Source of the DNA: Euborellia annulipes | Lineage: Eukaryota; Arthropoda; Insecta; Dermaptera; Anisolabididae | NCBI GenBank assembly: GCA_023213315.1 | Contig: JAKCPI010008027.1 | Coordinates: 55,325-119,324 of the forward strand | Direction of reading: 5' to 3' | Length of the DNA: 64,000 nt | Shown: in pieces, positions 31,835-42,367 of the stretch | Numbering within the stretch: position 1 is the first letter of the stretch | Layout of the letters: every line of letters starts with the position of its first letter | Program-made: the position numbers and the translations under genes | Notes under the pieces: generated by a model | Told to the model about the DNA's origin: nothing | Seen by the model: only the letters and a program-made list of their open reading frames with translations | The model's database searches: none

Positions 31835-31977
31835 TAATTTAAAATAAAATATATATAGGCCTATATTTACCCTCAGAATTTAACAAAATTGGAGAGTCAA
31901 ATTTTCAAGATAATAATACTTTACTCTAATCTTTAAATATATAACTATATATATCGACGAGAAAGTAAAACTCGCTA

Positions 31978-32048
31978 AGAGAGCGAGGAATCGAAACCCT
32001 TACTTCTAAATCATGAGACGAGTACTCTACCCTTGAGCTATTCAAATA
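31978..32048 (-). repeat. tRNA-like sequence
   Basis: Minus strand: AATAGCTCAAGGGTAGAGTA (A-box region) and GGGTTTCGATTCC (B box), with a CAT triplet where the anticodon would sit. The acceptor arms do not pair, so a SINE head or tRNA pseudogene rather than a functional tRNA. Confidence 0.4.
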
Positions 32049-32118
32049 GATGCAAGTTTATTTGGCTGCCTTTTATTATTTGAAAATAAATTGAAATTTC
32101 ATAACAAGTGCGTTGCTC

Positions 32119-32257
32119 CAAGAGCGTATCCAGAGGAGGGGCCGCCGAAGGCGGGCTTTGTGACTAGTATATAATATATACGTATAGGTAAGAGAAAGCA
32201 ATAAAATGGATATTAGAAAAGTTGTCCCCCTTCCGTTTTGGGCTGGATACGCCCATG
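32119..32257. mobile_element. hAT-like MITE, 139 bp, CATGGGCGTATCCAG-type ends
   Basis: Ends CAAGAGCGTATCCAG / CTGGATACGCCCATG; TSD CGTTGCTC/CGTCGCTC (7 of 8). Interior holds GCCGCCGAAGGCGG and GGTAAGAGAAAGCA, the latter like the family X end hairpin. Confidence 0.7.
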
Positions 32258-32929
32258 CGTCGCTCTACAATTTTAAAAAAAATTTATTCGTTATGGATTT
32301 AAAATAATCAGATAATTCTAAACCATGTCAGAGAGTGAGAGAGAGAGAGTGACGTCAAATGGTGATTAAAATCTCCACAGCTATGCACCGAATGTCAATT
32401 AAGATGAAGAGGAAGGCAAGAAAGAGAGCCTTGATAGAAGACGAACCACTCCCCCCCCCCCCCCCACCCGCATCTCCTTAATAATAATATTTATTAATTA
32501 ACAAGGCGTTATTAATGTTTGTTCTTCTTAATAAAGCGTTTTGAAGGTCGAGCCTACCTGTTGTCTCAGTCTATATATAAAATTTGAAGGTTTCCATGTC
32601 AAAAAGTCACCATTTGATTAATAATATCAATTGAAAGAAGACGGGATAAAGTTGATTTTGGCTGACTGCCATATGTCGAGAGAAGTTGAAGTTTACACTA
32701 AACTTTTCTCAGCTTCTGGACCAAATCTTTTGAATTGTTGTTACGAAACTCAACAAATATAAGATTTCAAATCCTTTGTAACTCACAAGTCAGTTATAAT
32801 AATTAAGACGTTTGTGTCCAGTCCTTGGTCAAATTTCATAACAATCGATTGAATAGAATAGAATTTATTCTCAAAATCGACATTTTTTCTTTGATTTGTT
32901 TTATTTATTTATTTTATTATTATTATTAC
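32258..32929. other. Intergenic, no gene seen
   Basis: Only a GA-rich patch and a poly(C) run (about 32450-32465) stand out. Confidence 0.45.
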
Positions 32930-33091
32930 TATTATTTTTTAAACAAACACTCACACTTTTTTCTCATTCACACTCACACTCCATTTGATATCCAAATGGC
33001 TTAAATAAAATCATCGGACTGCCTGGGGCCCGAGCCCGCGTCTTTTGGTATACGAGGCTAGCACGCTAACCCCTACACCAAGCCTGAGGGC
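32930..33091 (-). mobile_element. SINE-1 with internal deletion
   Basis: Tail-side CA repeats joined directly to the ATTTGATATCC/AAATGGCTTAAATAAA segment and tRNA-like head; the GAAAAGACTG/GGTTATCG domain is missing. Confidence 0.7.
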
Positions 33092-33124
33092 ATTTTTTTC
33101 TTAATGTACCGGTAGACTGACCAT

Positions 33125-33720
33125 TAGGGTGGCCGCAAAAAAACAAAATTTTTTAATTTCTTTCGGCCGAACATCCTAAAAGTTGTCTTTTGGCTAGAAA
33201 ATGATAATGACAAAGTTTTAGCTAAATTGGGTAACGTTAACCCGTGCCTCATCGGGGTTAAAATTTTGAAAAAGGGCGATTTTATCTAAAAATTCGCAAT
33301 TTTTACTTCACAAAACGAAAACAAAGTATCGTAGAAAAATGAATCTGGGCTCATTTCATAGCAAATTTAATTCTCTTGAGGTTTTATAATAACCATTTGT
33401 TCATTAAAACTTATAGATTTAGTGATATTTACAAATTAGCATTTCGATTTTGATATATCGTCGCTTGCATCACGTAGTGACGTATCTCAAAAAAATTAAA
33501 AATTGAGATACAACGGGTATGGCCGTGTCCTGGCCTTCTTTACCTTATCACAAAGCGACGAATCTGTATTTCCATGTTTTTTCGTATTATTTAGGTTTTT
33601 TCCTTTTGCGTAGTATCTACACATTTAATATAACAACACGAACTATAAACTCTCCTGAAAAATGATAGAAATTGAGATACGCCACTTCGTGATTCAGGCG
33701 ACGATATTGCTCTTTCTGAA
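33125..33720. repeat. Probable DNA transposon remnant, TTAGGGTGGCCGC terminus
   Basis: TTAGGGTGGCCGCAAAAAAAC at the left resembles the TAGGGTGGG terminus at 18190. Inside, about 37 bp are repeated in inverse (33457-33494 against 33670-33708, with TATCGTCGC and GTATCTCAA). No matching right end found. Confidence 0.45.
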
Positions 33721-33747
33721 AAATAAGTGGAAAATCACAATATAGAC

Positions 33748-34051
33748 CAGCGTTTTCCAAATTGTGAGGCGCGGATTTGTCTAAGGGGAGGCGCGAATAT
33801 TGGCCACCAAGATCAATTTTCCAAATGATTGCTAGTTTTATAAATAAAATAATTTTGATGATTCTGGGACGGAGTTTTTAATTAAAATAATAAATATGAA
33901 TAAATAAAAAAAATATTTTTATATAAATTTAAATTTTTTAGTATTAAAAATTTTTGTTTTTGTATTATTTTATTAAATGTGTGTGGGGGGGGGCGTCATA
34001 CGATTAAATATTTTTAAGGGAGGCGTTGTAACATAAAGTTTGGAAACACTG
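33748..34051. mobile_element. hAT-like MITE, CAGCGTTTTCC/GGAAACACTG, 304 bp
   Basis: Imperfect TIRs CAG(C/T)GTTT(T)CCAAA; subterminal GAGGCG repeats. No readable TSD, so an old copy. Confidence 0.5.
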
Positions 34052-34144
34052 GCCTAAAGTAAGACTCATTCTAGAAAATTATACTATGTGTAAAACCCAA
34101 AGGCGGATCCAGGGAAGTTTTTCAGGGTTTTAATTTTTTTCTGA

Positions 34145-34504
34145 TTAGACGCGAAGCTCGCCGAAGGCGATAGCATTGTTAATTATTTTATTTATTAGGA
34201 TTGGATAAGGGGTTGAAAAATTGAAAAAAATGTTTTTTAAATTTATTTTAGCTAAATCGAAGCCAAATAAATAGAAAACATTCAAACAAAAATAGCGTTG
34301 ATTATTATTTTTATTAGAGGGGATGAAGGGTTGATTATTTAAGAAAGGCCTTGGAATATTCCAAATCACTTGTTGACATTCTTTTCCAGTTATAAATATA
34401 GTTAGATTAGAGCAAAAGGTATTTTTTTTTACTTTTAATAAAAAGGGAATTGCTATGTCCATCTATTTATTCCTATACGAAGAGATAAGAGACAAGTCTA
34501 TCTC
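34145..34504. other. No convincing gene
   Basis: A 105-codon minus-strand frame at 34145-34462 is AT-driven (Asn, Phe, Ile, Lys), without a recognisable domain; not called as a gene. Confidence 0.4.
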
Positions 34505-34646
34505 TCGTTCAGTCGAGAGCGTTGCCGGATTGCAGGCGTTGCTCTGTTTTTTGTGTTTAAAGTGAATCAAAGTGAATAATTAATATAGTGTAACCCACCC
34601 TGACCTCACCGTCAACCAGCACACCCTCTTGAGAGTCTTATTAAAG
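34505..34646 (+). promoter_or_regulatory. Candidate transcription start and 5' UTR exon
   Basis: TTCAGTC (arthropod initiator-like TCAGT) at 34508-34514 is followed by about 130 bp of non-AT-rich sequence ending TTAAAG|GTAATT, a good splice donor at 34647. No ATG-initiated long frame inside. If real, the gene's coding exons lie elsewhere. Could equally be a fragment of a transposon. Confidence 0.25.
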
Positions 34647-34838
34647 GTAATTATTATGCATTTTATCGTTGAAAAAAAAAGGATAGAAGCAAATAATTTG
34701 ACTGCGAAAAACGATTCTTTTGAATATGAAATTAAATATTTTGCAATTCACTAAGGGTAGAGGGAGAATATAAGCTGTTGAAAGGGGAGAGAGAGGAGGT
34801 GTCATTGAAAAAAAAATTTGTTTTTATTTTTTATCTTT

Positions 34839-35064
34839 TTTTTAAAACACTTTCTCATTCACACACACACACATACAGACAGTCTTTTCGGCAACTCAGG
34901 CCATATAAGACTTTATACGATACCCGTTATTAATTAATAATATAAATATTGGGGGTCCAGGCATTTCTATTTAAGCCATTTACTATCCATTTCGGACGGG
35001 GTCCGAACCCTCGACGTTCGGTATAGAAGGCAGGCAGGCTACCAACTACACCAAGCCCGAGGGC
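34839..35064 (-). mobile_element. SINE-1, minus
   Basis: Full set of segments, slightly shortened in the palindromic middle; TSD ATTTTTTATCTTTT on both sides (about 34826-34839 and 35065-35079). Confidence 0.75.
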
Positions 35065-35149
35065 ATATTTTTTATCTTTTCTTAAGTCACCATTATTTAC
35101 CATTATATTCTTCCTATGTATAAAAAAAAATATTTTTTTCATTTATTCT

Positions 35150-35270
35150 CGCGGAGTAAAAAAAAAAATTCCTAGTCACATGCAGCCAAAATATTTGTGA
35201 CATTTCGGCTTTCTTACGAGCCGCAGGCGAGAATAAAAGAAAATTTTAATTTCAAATAAAAGACTATTGG
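35150..35270. repeat. Repeat related to 8313-8470
   Basis: Shares GCGGAGTAAAAAAA, ATTCCTAG, GTGACATTTCGG and AGCCGCAGGCGAGAATAAA. The hammerhead-like core is more decayed than at 8.4 kb. Confidence 0.5.
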
Positions 35271-35413
35271 TTTATTTTATCCCATTCTTATTCCACTCTC
35301 AGAAATTTTTACAATAACATCTGTACTATTTTATCCTAACAATTAAACTAACTTAAAGTTGAAATCTTTTTTATTTTTATTTCTTAAATTATTTTCCATT
35401 TTATCCTCCTGAG

Positions 35414-36079
35414 CAGTAAGCGTAACTATGTGGGGGCGAATCCGGATCTAGGGGGGCAGTAAGTGCACGGGCCCCGAGTGCCGCAGATATCAGAGGCGGC
35501 AATTAAAGAAAGATAAAGAAATTTTTTAGGTTACATGGTGCTGTAAAGAATTTAGTCTCAAAAAATTTTCCTCATCCGAAAAAATTTTTTGGTTCCGCTA
35601 AGCGGCGCCCGAAAAAAGAAATTTTGGTTCCGCGGGCGAGTAAAAATTTAGCGTCTCTAAAAAAAAAGGTGAAATATTTTTCGGACGGGCAAAAATTTGG
35701 TTTTCGCTTGAAAAAAAAAAAAAAAAATTTTCTGCGAAAAATTTTTTTGAGATCAAGGGAAAATTTTAAGGAGGGGCGCCAAAATAAAATTTTGCCCCCT
35801 AAAAAATCTCCTAGTTCCCAGCCCTGCGAACTCTCCGGCTTTTTCCCAAAATCTCGGGCTCTTTTTTAATGTAATAAATTCATTGTAATATCACAAATCC
35901 GGAAAAAATTACAAAAAAAAGGTCGAACAGAGATTCAGATACTAAAAAATAAAAAATAAAAAAGGTAGAATGAGAATCGTATAGGCTTTACTAAAAAAAA
36001 AGTTCAAATGAAAAACAGCATTTGGTTGAGCTTCGCCCCCCCCCTCCCCTCCACCTCAAAGGCTAGTTACACCACGCAG
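35414..36079. mobile_element. hAT-like element, 666 bp, perfect TSD
   Basis: TSD CTCCTGAG (35406-35413, 36080-36087). Termini CAGTAAGCGTAACTA and TAGTTACACCACGCAG are imperfect. An 81-codon frame inside is Lys/Phe low-complexity and not a transposase. Confidence 0.7.
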
Positions 36080-36087
36080 CTCCTGAG

Positions 36088-36314
36088 TCAGTATTTTGGT
36101 CTAAATCATCTCAGAAAAACTATGAAAAATTGATCTAAAAATGGTAGAGGATTTATCTATTGTTTGAAGCTTAGGAAAAGAATTTTATTTGATCCCCTCT
36201 CTTACCTCCATTGCCCATTGAGGGGGTTCGAAGTCAAAATTGGGCTTTTTATCTTGACTTTAGTTTAATTTTTTTTTTTTTTTTTTTTTTTTTTAGGTAT
36301 TTTATGGCGTGATA
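36088..36314. other. AT-rich DNA between two elements
   Basis: Contains a T run of about 26 nt at 36267-36294; no copia homology was seen here, so the copia 5' part is missing rather than displaced to this side. Confidence 0.45.
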
Positions 36315-36997
36315 CTATATGACGGTAAGTAAATTTTTATTAATATTTGGAAGTTTTTCAGGGAGAATTCACCCTCCCTTCCCTTTATTAGCCTAAAAGA
36401 GGTGTCGGTAAGCCAATTTGATCGAGATATATGCCAAATTAAGGAAAATTTTGAAGAAATACGAGGACCACATTAACCATTAAAAATATATATTTTTACT
36501 TACTTTTTTGGCTTTTTTCTTTCTCCATTGTAATTTAGATGACAAAAACCTTGCGACTGACCTATTCTGATTGAGATAAGTAAAGAAATTTATTAAATAG
36601 AGTTGAAAATATAAAAAATAATTTTATCGAAAATTGTTTATTTTTTTTTTTAATAAACAATGATAAAGGAGCTAACTTCAGATGATAATTGAAAAAAAAA
36701 AATAAAAAAAAAAAAAAAAAAACAACGAATAATTTTTTCGGTTAATCTTCAGAATAAAGTGGCAAACCCTCGCACTGGCTGACTAGTTTACACTTTTGAC
36801 CACTTTTGACATTATCTCAACATTCATGATTCTTTCGTTTTTTTTTTTTTCATTTAGGCATGCTATTTGTTTTGTCACTAAGGCCGAGAATTCCCTAGTT
36901 TTTTTAAATTTTCTTTAATCGAAGGAAACCGAACTGCAACCGAAGGACCGAAACAATTAGGTCGTGTCCCCTGAAGTTGTTTTGTCACTAGTGTCGA

Positions 36998-37193
36998 CTT
37001 CGGTTCGGTTTCGGATCGGTTCGGCTCGTCTCAGTTCGGTTCGAAACCATCCAGTTAGAAGCTATTCGGTAGCCCTTAAAAATAAATTTTCGGACCCTTC
37101 GGGCCCGAAAATTTATTTTTAAAAGCTACCGAATCGCTTCTAACTGGATGGTTTTGAACCGAACTGAGCCGAGCCAGAACCGAACCGAACCGA
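36998..37193. repeat. Inner palindrome rich in CGGTTCGG
   Basis: Inverted arms centred near 37098 (TTTTCGG-acccttcggg-CCGAAAA), carrying repeated GGTTCGG/CCGAACC, AACCATCCAGTTAGAAGC and CCGAATAGC-type strings. Confidence 0.75.
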
Positions 37194-37240
37194 AGCCGAG
37201 AATTCCCTAGTTGTTTTGAATTTTTTTCTAAAAATAAAAT

Positions 37241-37446
37241 AACCGAACTTAAAACCGAAGGTCTCGAGCCGCCTCCGGCGGCTCTCGGACAAGGGATCCC
37301 TGCAAGTTCTTTAAAATATTCTAGATGAATATTTTTTTAATCTAAAACAGAACCGACCTTAATTAACCGAAGGTCTCGAGCCGCCTCCGGCGGCTCTCGG
37401 ACAAGGAATCCCTGCAAGTTCTTTAATATATTCTGGATGGATATTT
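37241..37446 (+). repeat. 110-bp tandem duplication containing a GC-rich hairpin
   Basis: Two units from 37241 and 37351, each with ACCGAAGGTCTCGAGCC, GCCGCCTCCGGCGGC (perfect hairpin), TCGGACAAGG and CCCTGCAAGTTCTTTAA. Confidence 0.8.
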
Positions 37447-37998
37447 TTTATTTAAATTTAAATATAAGAACCAAAAGACAGGGGTCTCCATCGGTGGCCC
37501 GCGGACCCAAAGATGTTCTTAATAAGTGTAGCAAACTCGAGCCTTTTTACTAAAAAAAAAAAAGTCAGTGAATACTTTAACTTTTAATACAACATGAAGT
37601 TAGCTCCTTTATCGTTCAATATTAAAAAAATAATAAATAAACAATTTTCGATAAAATTATTTTTTATATTTTCAACTCTATTTAATAAATTTCTTTACTT
37701 ATCTCAATCAGAATAGGTCAGTCGCAAGGTTTTTGTCATCTAAATTACAATGGAGAAAGAAAAAAGCCAAAAAAGTAAGTAAAAATATATATTTTTAATG
37801 GTTAATGTGGTCCTCGTATTTCTTCAAAATTTTTCCTTAATTTGGCATATATCTCGATCAAATTGGCTTACCGACACCTCTTTTAGGCTAATAAAGGGAA
37901 GGGAGGGTGAATTCTCCCTGAAAAACTTCCAAATATTAATAAAAATTTACTTACCGTCATATAGAATTTAGCCAAAATTAGAAAATTTTGTGAGCTAG

Positions 37999-39176
37999 AG
38001 GAAAAATAAAATTATGGAAGAAACGAGGATCGAAATGTTAGGAGAAGAACAAGATAACGAAGAATCGCAAGAGGAAGAAGAAGAGAGTAGGAGAGTGTCA
38101 ACAAGAGGAAGAAATCTGAGAAGACCTGAACATTTAAAGGATTTTGTATGTAACAACGTAACGAGCGAAGAAGAAAAAATACCGCAAACATTTGAACAAG
38201 CACTAAAAGCGAGGGATAAAGACAGGTGGATGGAAGCAATAGAAGATGAATTTGAAAACATGCATCGAAACAAAGTATGGGAAATAATACCAAGAGAAAA
38301 ATATATAAAAACAATTGGAAGTAAATGGTCGTTTAATATAAAGAGAAATGAAAATGATGAAATTGTCAAATACAAGGCAAGACTGGTAGCCCTGGGAAAT
38401 AATCAAAGAAAAGGAATTGACTATGATCAGACATATACACCGGTCGTGCAAAGAAAAACACTAAGAATGATGATGGCGATGAGTGTAAAAAATGAATGGG
38501 ACATACACCATGTGGACATAAATGCTGCCTATTTGAATGCCCCACTCGAAGAAGATATATTGGTGGAAATTCCGAAAGGATACAACCAGTACTTAAGAAA
38601 TAAAGGAAAGAAGACATGGGATGCGAAGGAATACGTATGCAAATTAAATAAAAGTTTATACGGGTTACACCAATCAGGAAAACTATGGAACGAGGTATTG
38701 GATAAGGTTATAATAGAGATGGGATTTAAAAGATCAAGAGCAGACAACGGACTATATTTTAATCTGAGGAGAAACACAATGGTAACCGTATATGTCGATG
38801 ATATATTGATTTATGGAAAAGAAGAGGAAATTAATAAAATAAAGAACGAATTAGCAGAAAAATTTAAAATTAAAGACCTAGGAAGAGTTAAAAGAATTCT
38901 GTCAATGAACATAAAACGAGATGAAGGAAAAATTGAAATTAACCAAAGGGACTACATTGAAAATATGCTGAAGAGTTTCAACATGGAAGTTTGTAAAGCA
39001 ACCTCAACACCACTGGAATTGGGAACAAAGTATGAAATAGGGACGGACAAAAATAAACTAGATGAATATATGACAAAGATGTATCAAAAAGCGGTAGGAG
39101 GAATATTATACTTAGCAAACAATACAAGAGCAGATCTAAGTTATGCGGCAACATATTTAAGCTACACAGATATCTA
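37999..39176 (+). pseudogene. Ty1/copia pol fragment: reverse transcriptase
   Basis: Open frame from 37999 (first ATG 38014) to the stop at 39175-39177. Counting from the ATG: an acidic, Glu-rich leader (1-58), then the copia RT domain (RVT_2) with NKVWEIIPREK (86-96), KWSFNIKRN (104-112), ARLVALGNN (122-130), GIDYDQTYTPV (134-144), the first catalytic Asp in HHVDINAAYLN (165-175), LYGLHQSGKLW (215-225) and the YVDD box (260-263). The frame then runs into LSYAATYLS and ends a few codons later because of the insertion at 39165. Gag, protease and integrase are absent upstream, where a foldback element sits instead. RT would copy element RNA in the cytoplasmic particle; this copy is incomplete and cannot be autonomous. 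The long intact frame suggests a fairly young break. Confidence 0.9.
39050..39164 (+). repeat. 115-bp direct repeat, first copy (copia sequence)
   Basis: Same copia codons reappear at 41372-41484 (113 bp), differing by a 2-bp deletion (GAATATATGAC against GAATATGAC) and one substitution (AAGAG against AAGAC). The pair brackets the 2.2-kb insertion. Confidence 0.9.
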
Positions 39177-39337
39177 ATATAATATAATAAATGAGATTTG
39201 AAGACGCATTGATTCATCCATTGAACAAAATCCTTAATAGATCAATGAATAAAGAAAGCAATTTGTTTAAGTTCAGATAGCCGAAACGTTACCATAGTAT
39301 TTTAAAAAAATTTATTAGTATTATTTAATAAATAAAT
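39165..39337. other. Unassigned left edge of the insertion in copia
   Basis: Includes TTCAGATAGCCGAAACGTTACC near 39275, a short version of the hammerhead-like GAAACGT terminus. Confidence 0.4.
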
Positions 39338-39541
39338 ATGAGAGACAATATTAAATCATACCCATGCGTTTTCTACATGTGATTATTTCATTGTTTATAT
39401 TATTTATACTTCTTAATGGAAATTTTCATGGTCCAAACGTAGAAAATTTCTAATAAAGATTTTCATTTTCTTTTATAAAAACATTGAAATAATCACAAGT
39501 AGAAAACGCATGGGTGGGACTTGATATAGTCCTTCACTGTA
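39338..39541. mobile_element. Tc1/mariner-like MITE, relative of 4240-4449
   Basis: Interior and right end (GAAAACGCATGGGTGGGACT ... CTTCACTGTA) as in 4240-4449; the left terminus is diverged (GAGAGACAATATT instead of CAGTGAGGGACAATATT). Confidence 0.7.
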
Positions 39542-39569
39542 CATTTAACTATTTTTGTATGTTTAGTTG

Positions 39570-41073
39570 CAGGGATGGGCGTTAATCAGTTACATGTATT
39601 TGAAATACAAGATACCAAATACAATATTAATTGGTATTTTGTATCTCGTTACAGCATAGGCAAAATAATTGGTATCTTGTATTTCGTTACATTTTTTAGT
39701 AATTGGTATCTGAAATTCGAGATACCAAATACTTTTTTTTTTTTTTATTTGCCGCCGTATAAAAAGTCTTGCAGAGGGAGCTGAAATTTCTCTAATTTAT
39801 TTAATATTACTGTATGTAATCGTCGTGTGGGTTCTCTGCTCCGAATCTTACAATTGTTAGTAAAAACCAGTAAAGAGAAGTCAATCAAACCGCCAAATTT
39901 TCACTCTTCGTTAAAAAACTTTTTTGCTTTCTTCTTTCAACCAGCTCTGAACGACTAAATCTTTGTTCTTCTGTCCCAGTTTGAAGATTGTTTTCATTTG
40001 CGGGTTTATTCATTCTCCATCAAGGTCCAGATTATCCGACAAAACTTTTGAAAATTTGGTTTTTTTTGAAGCCTTTTCATATTTTTATAAATAAATTTTT
40101 TTTAATATCATGATTAATTTTATTGTTTTCGATTTTCCAAAGGTATTTTCCAATCAGCGTTGGGCGAATTGTCTACTTTACTTTGTCTACGCGTAGACAA
40201 TGTATGTAGACAAATGAACAATATCCATGTAGACAAAGTAGACAATGTAGACAATTAAAATTTAAAAATATGGCGGACTAACAACACCATAATTTTTTTA
40301 TGTATCGTCATAAATATAATTTTTTGATACTAATATACACGAAATCAATAGGTAAAGAGTGATTTTACAATTTTTCTATTCTCGCTTAAAGTTGAATATC
40401 ATATATAGCGAGATATTGAGTGAAAAAGAAACATCTGCCAGCGTTGATAATGGCGGTATTCTTAATTTTAAGTGACTTTTATTTGAATTAGATATTAGAA
40501 GCTGTAATATGCAGGGTTTTTTTTTTTGCAAAAAAGACACACTGCAACATATTATTCATTTTGTTTCCCTAATTCAAATTTTAATCAATTAAAATGTCTG
40601 TTTATTGGTCTCCCGCGTTTAGACATTTTTATGTATATGAATTTCTAGGCTGTTTCTAGAAATGACAGATCACTGATCTGAGATGAGAACCAATGAAAAC
40701 AAGCGTTGAGCCATTTGTCTACATTGTCTACGTCTTTGTCTACATTGTCTACTTTGTCTACGTCATGAAGTAGACAAATCAAAATATGCTTAATTTGCCC
40801 TGTTAACACTGTTTCCAATATAAGTTTAGCTGCCACTTTCCTAAACTAAATTTATTTAGGGTTCCAGAATTACCCCACCAAAAAGAATTTTAAAATCAAG
40901 GAAAAATTTGTTTGTAATTGGTATTTTCAATGTATTTGAAATACGTAATTGGTATCTTGTATCTCGTTACACAAACCCGTGAATAATTGGTATCTTGTAT
41001 TTCGTTACAAAAATCTGAAGTAATTGGTATTTTGTATCTCGTTACTCAAAATCGAGTAACTTGCCCATCCCTG
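39570..41073. mobile_element. hAT element (non-autonomous), 1504 bp, nested in copia
   Basis: Ends CAGGGATGGGCG / GCCCATCCCTG; perfect TSD TTTAGTTG (39562-39569, 41074-41081). Subterminal regions carry several copies of AATTGGTAT(C/T)TTGTAT and TCGTTAC in both orientations, as expected for transposase-binding repeats. No transposase frame remains. Confidence 0.9.
40155..40811. mobile_element. Second hAT-like element nested in the first, 657 bp
   Basis: Perfect TSD TTTCCAAT (40147-40154, 40812-40819). Ends CAGCGTTGGGCG and CCCTGTTAACACTG. Subterminal GTAGACAA/TTGTCTAC repeats: six or more near the left end and five near the right. Confidence 0.85.
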
Positions 41074-41081
41074 TTTAGTTG

Positions 41082-41371
41082 TTAGTAGTTAAAACGTCTC
41101 ATGCACCAAACCCTTGATCATACTAGGAAATACTCCCATACTGTACACAATTGCATTGCATTTTACAAAGAGAATTGAAGGGAGAATTCTTTCAAGTATT
41201 ACATTCAAATAGATATATATATATTGTTTTAGAAAGTTCATTCTTGATAAAGAAGCAATTGGATAGCAAATAATATAACTAATAATAATAATAATAATAA
41301 GTAGTGAGGAGATTCAAGGAGGCCAAAAGCAATAAAGAAAAATTATATATTTATCTTTCGTTTTATTTAAT
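41082..41371. other. Unassigned right edge of the insertion in copia
   Basis: AT-rich, with a (TAA)n microsatellite at about 41279-41300. No terminus matching 39165 was found, so the outermost inserted unit is not identified. Confidence 0.4.
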
Positions 41372-42079
41372 AAAATAAACTAGATGAATATGACAAAGAT
41401 GTATCAAAAAGCGGTAGGAGGAATATTATACTTAGCAAACAATACAAGACCAGATCTAAGTTATGCGGCAACATATTTAAGCTAGTTTAATTCAAAACCG
41501 ACAAGAGAGCACTGGACGGGAGTAAAACATGTATTGAGATACATAAAAGGAACGAAGGATAAATGTCTCATATTCAAGAAAAATGACAAACTGGAGGTTT
41601 ATAGTGATGCGGACTGGGGATCAGACAAAACGGACAGAAAATCATTTAGCGGATACGTGTTTGTACTAGGAGGGGGAGCAGTGAGCTGGATGACCAGGAA
41701 ACAAAAATGTACGGCCTTAAGTACAGCGGAGGCAGAGTTTATAGCGTTAAATGAGACAGTGAAAGAGAGTCTCTGGATGAGAGGCCTATTAGAAGAGATT
41801 GGTTATAAGAAAACATCTATAAAAATAAAAATTGACAACATGAGTGCTATGAAGATAGCCGAAAACAAAATAACAAATGACAGGAGTAAGCACATAGAAC
41901 TAAGAATGTTCAACATAAGAGACAATATAGAAGAGAAAAAAATTCAACTTGAATATGTGAAATCTATAGAAAATCTGGCAGACGGCTTCACAAAGAACAT
42001 CGGCCCATACATCCTAAGAAGCCACCTTACAAAAATAGGAATCATAGATTCAGGGGCGTGTGTGGGTAGATGTGAGTAA
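41372..42079 (+). pseudogene. Ty1/copia pol fragment: RNase H
   Basis: 41372-41484 repeats RT codons, out of frame upstream because of the 2-bp deletion, then meets TAG at 41483 where an arginine or similar residue is usual. The frame then stays open to 42079: HWTGVKHVLRYIKGT, the RNase H domain with YSDADWGSDKTDRKSFSGY, the STAEAEF glutamate box, IDNMSAMKIAENK and SKHIELRMFNIRD, then LADGFTKNIG near the C-terminus. All four acidic catalytic positions appear kept. In an intact element this removes RNA from the RNA:DNA hybrid. This is the 3' half of the same copy as 37999-39176. Confidence 0.9.
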
Positions 42080-42191
42080 ATGAGTGAGTGGGATCCATTG
42101 TGACGGTGAATGTTTATATTGACAGGGGTTTGTTTATGTTGACATAGTAGTATTGTTGTAATAAAAAATTTAACGAATAAATAAACCAATA
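42080..42191 (+). other. Presumed copia 3' non-coding region
   Basis: Directly follows the pol stop. GGGGCGTGTGTGGGTAG at about 42053-42070 could be a polypurine tract joined to an LTR starting TGTG, but with no 5' LTR in view the LTR cannot be delimited. Confidence 0.35.
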
Positions 42192-42355
42192 ATTTTAATA
42201 GGAATGCCTGAGCCTTCAATTATATATTTATTTCTTCGATTGTTATTTAGGATTTGTTTGGGGTGGGCTGGTGGCGGGAAGAGTGTGTGTTGTTTGTGGT
42301 GGTGGGGGTGAGGGAGATGAGAAAAATTGGAGTAAATAAAAAAAAAAAAAAAAAA
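42192..42355 (+). mobile_element. 5'-truncated SINE-1-like insertion with poly(A)
   Basis: TSD AATAAACCAATA (42180-42191, 42356-42367). Starts in the GGAATGCCTGAGCC segment, continues with a GTGTGTG...GGTGGTGG part and ends in an A run of about 19. tRNA-like head absent. Confidence 0.6.
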
Positions 42356-42367
42356 AATAAACCAATA

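Larger units (their letters stand above)
36315..37964. mobile_element. Foldback DNA element with about 366-bp TIRs, abutting copia
   Basis: Arms 36315-36680 and 37595-37964 are inverted copies (CTATATGACGGTAAG / CTTACCGTCATATAG), near-identical. The interior has a second palindrome (36998-37193) and a 110-bp tandem duplication (37241-37446). No transposase. No unambiguous TSD. The right edge lies about 35 bp from the first open copia codon. Confidence 0.85.

Noticed and set aside
38012..39217. Minus-strand frames opposite the copia reverse transcriptase
   Set aside because: Leu/Phe/Ser-rich antisense shadows of a Lys/Glu/Asn-rich coding strand.
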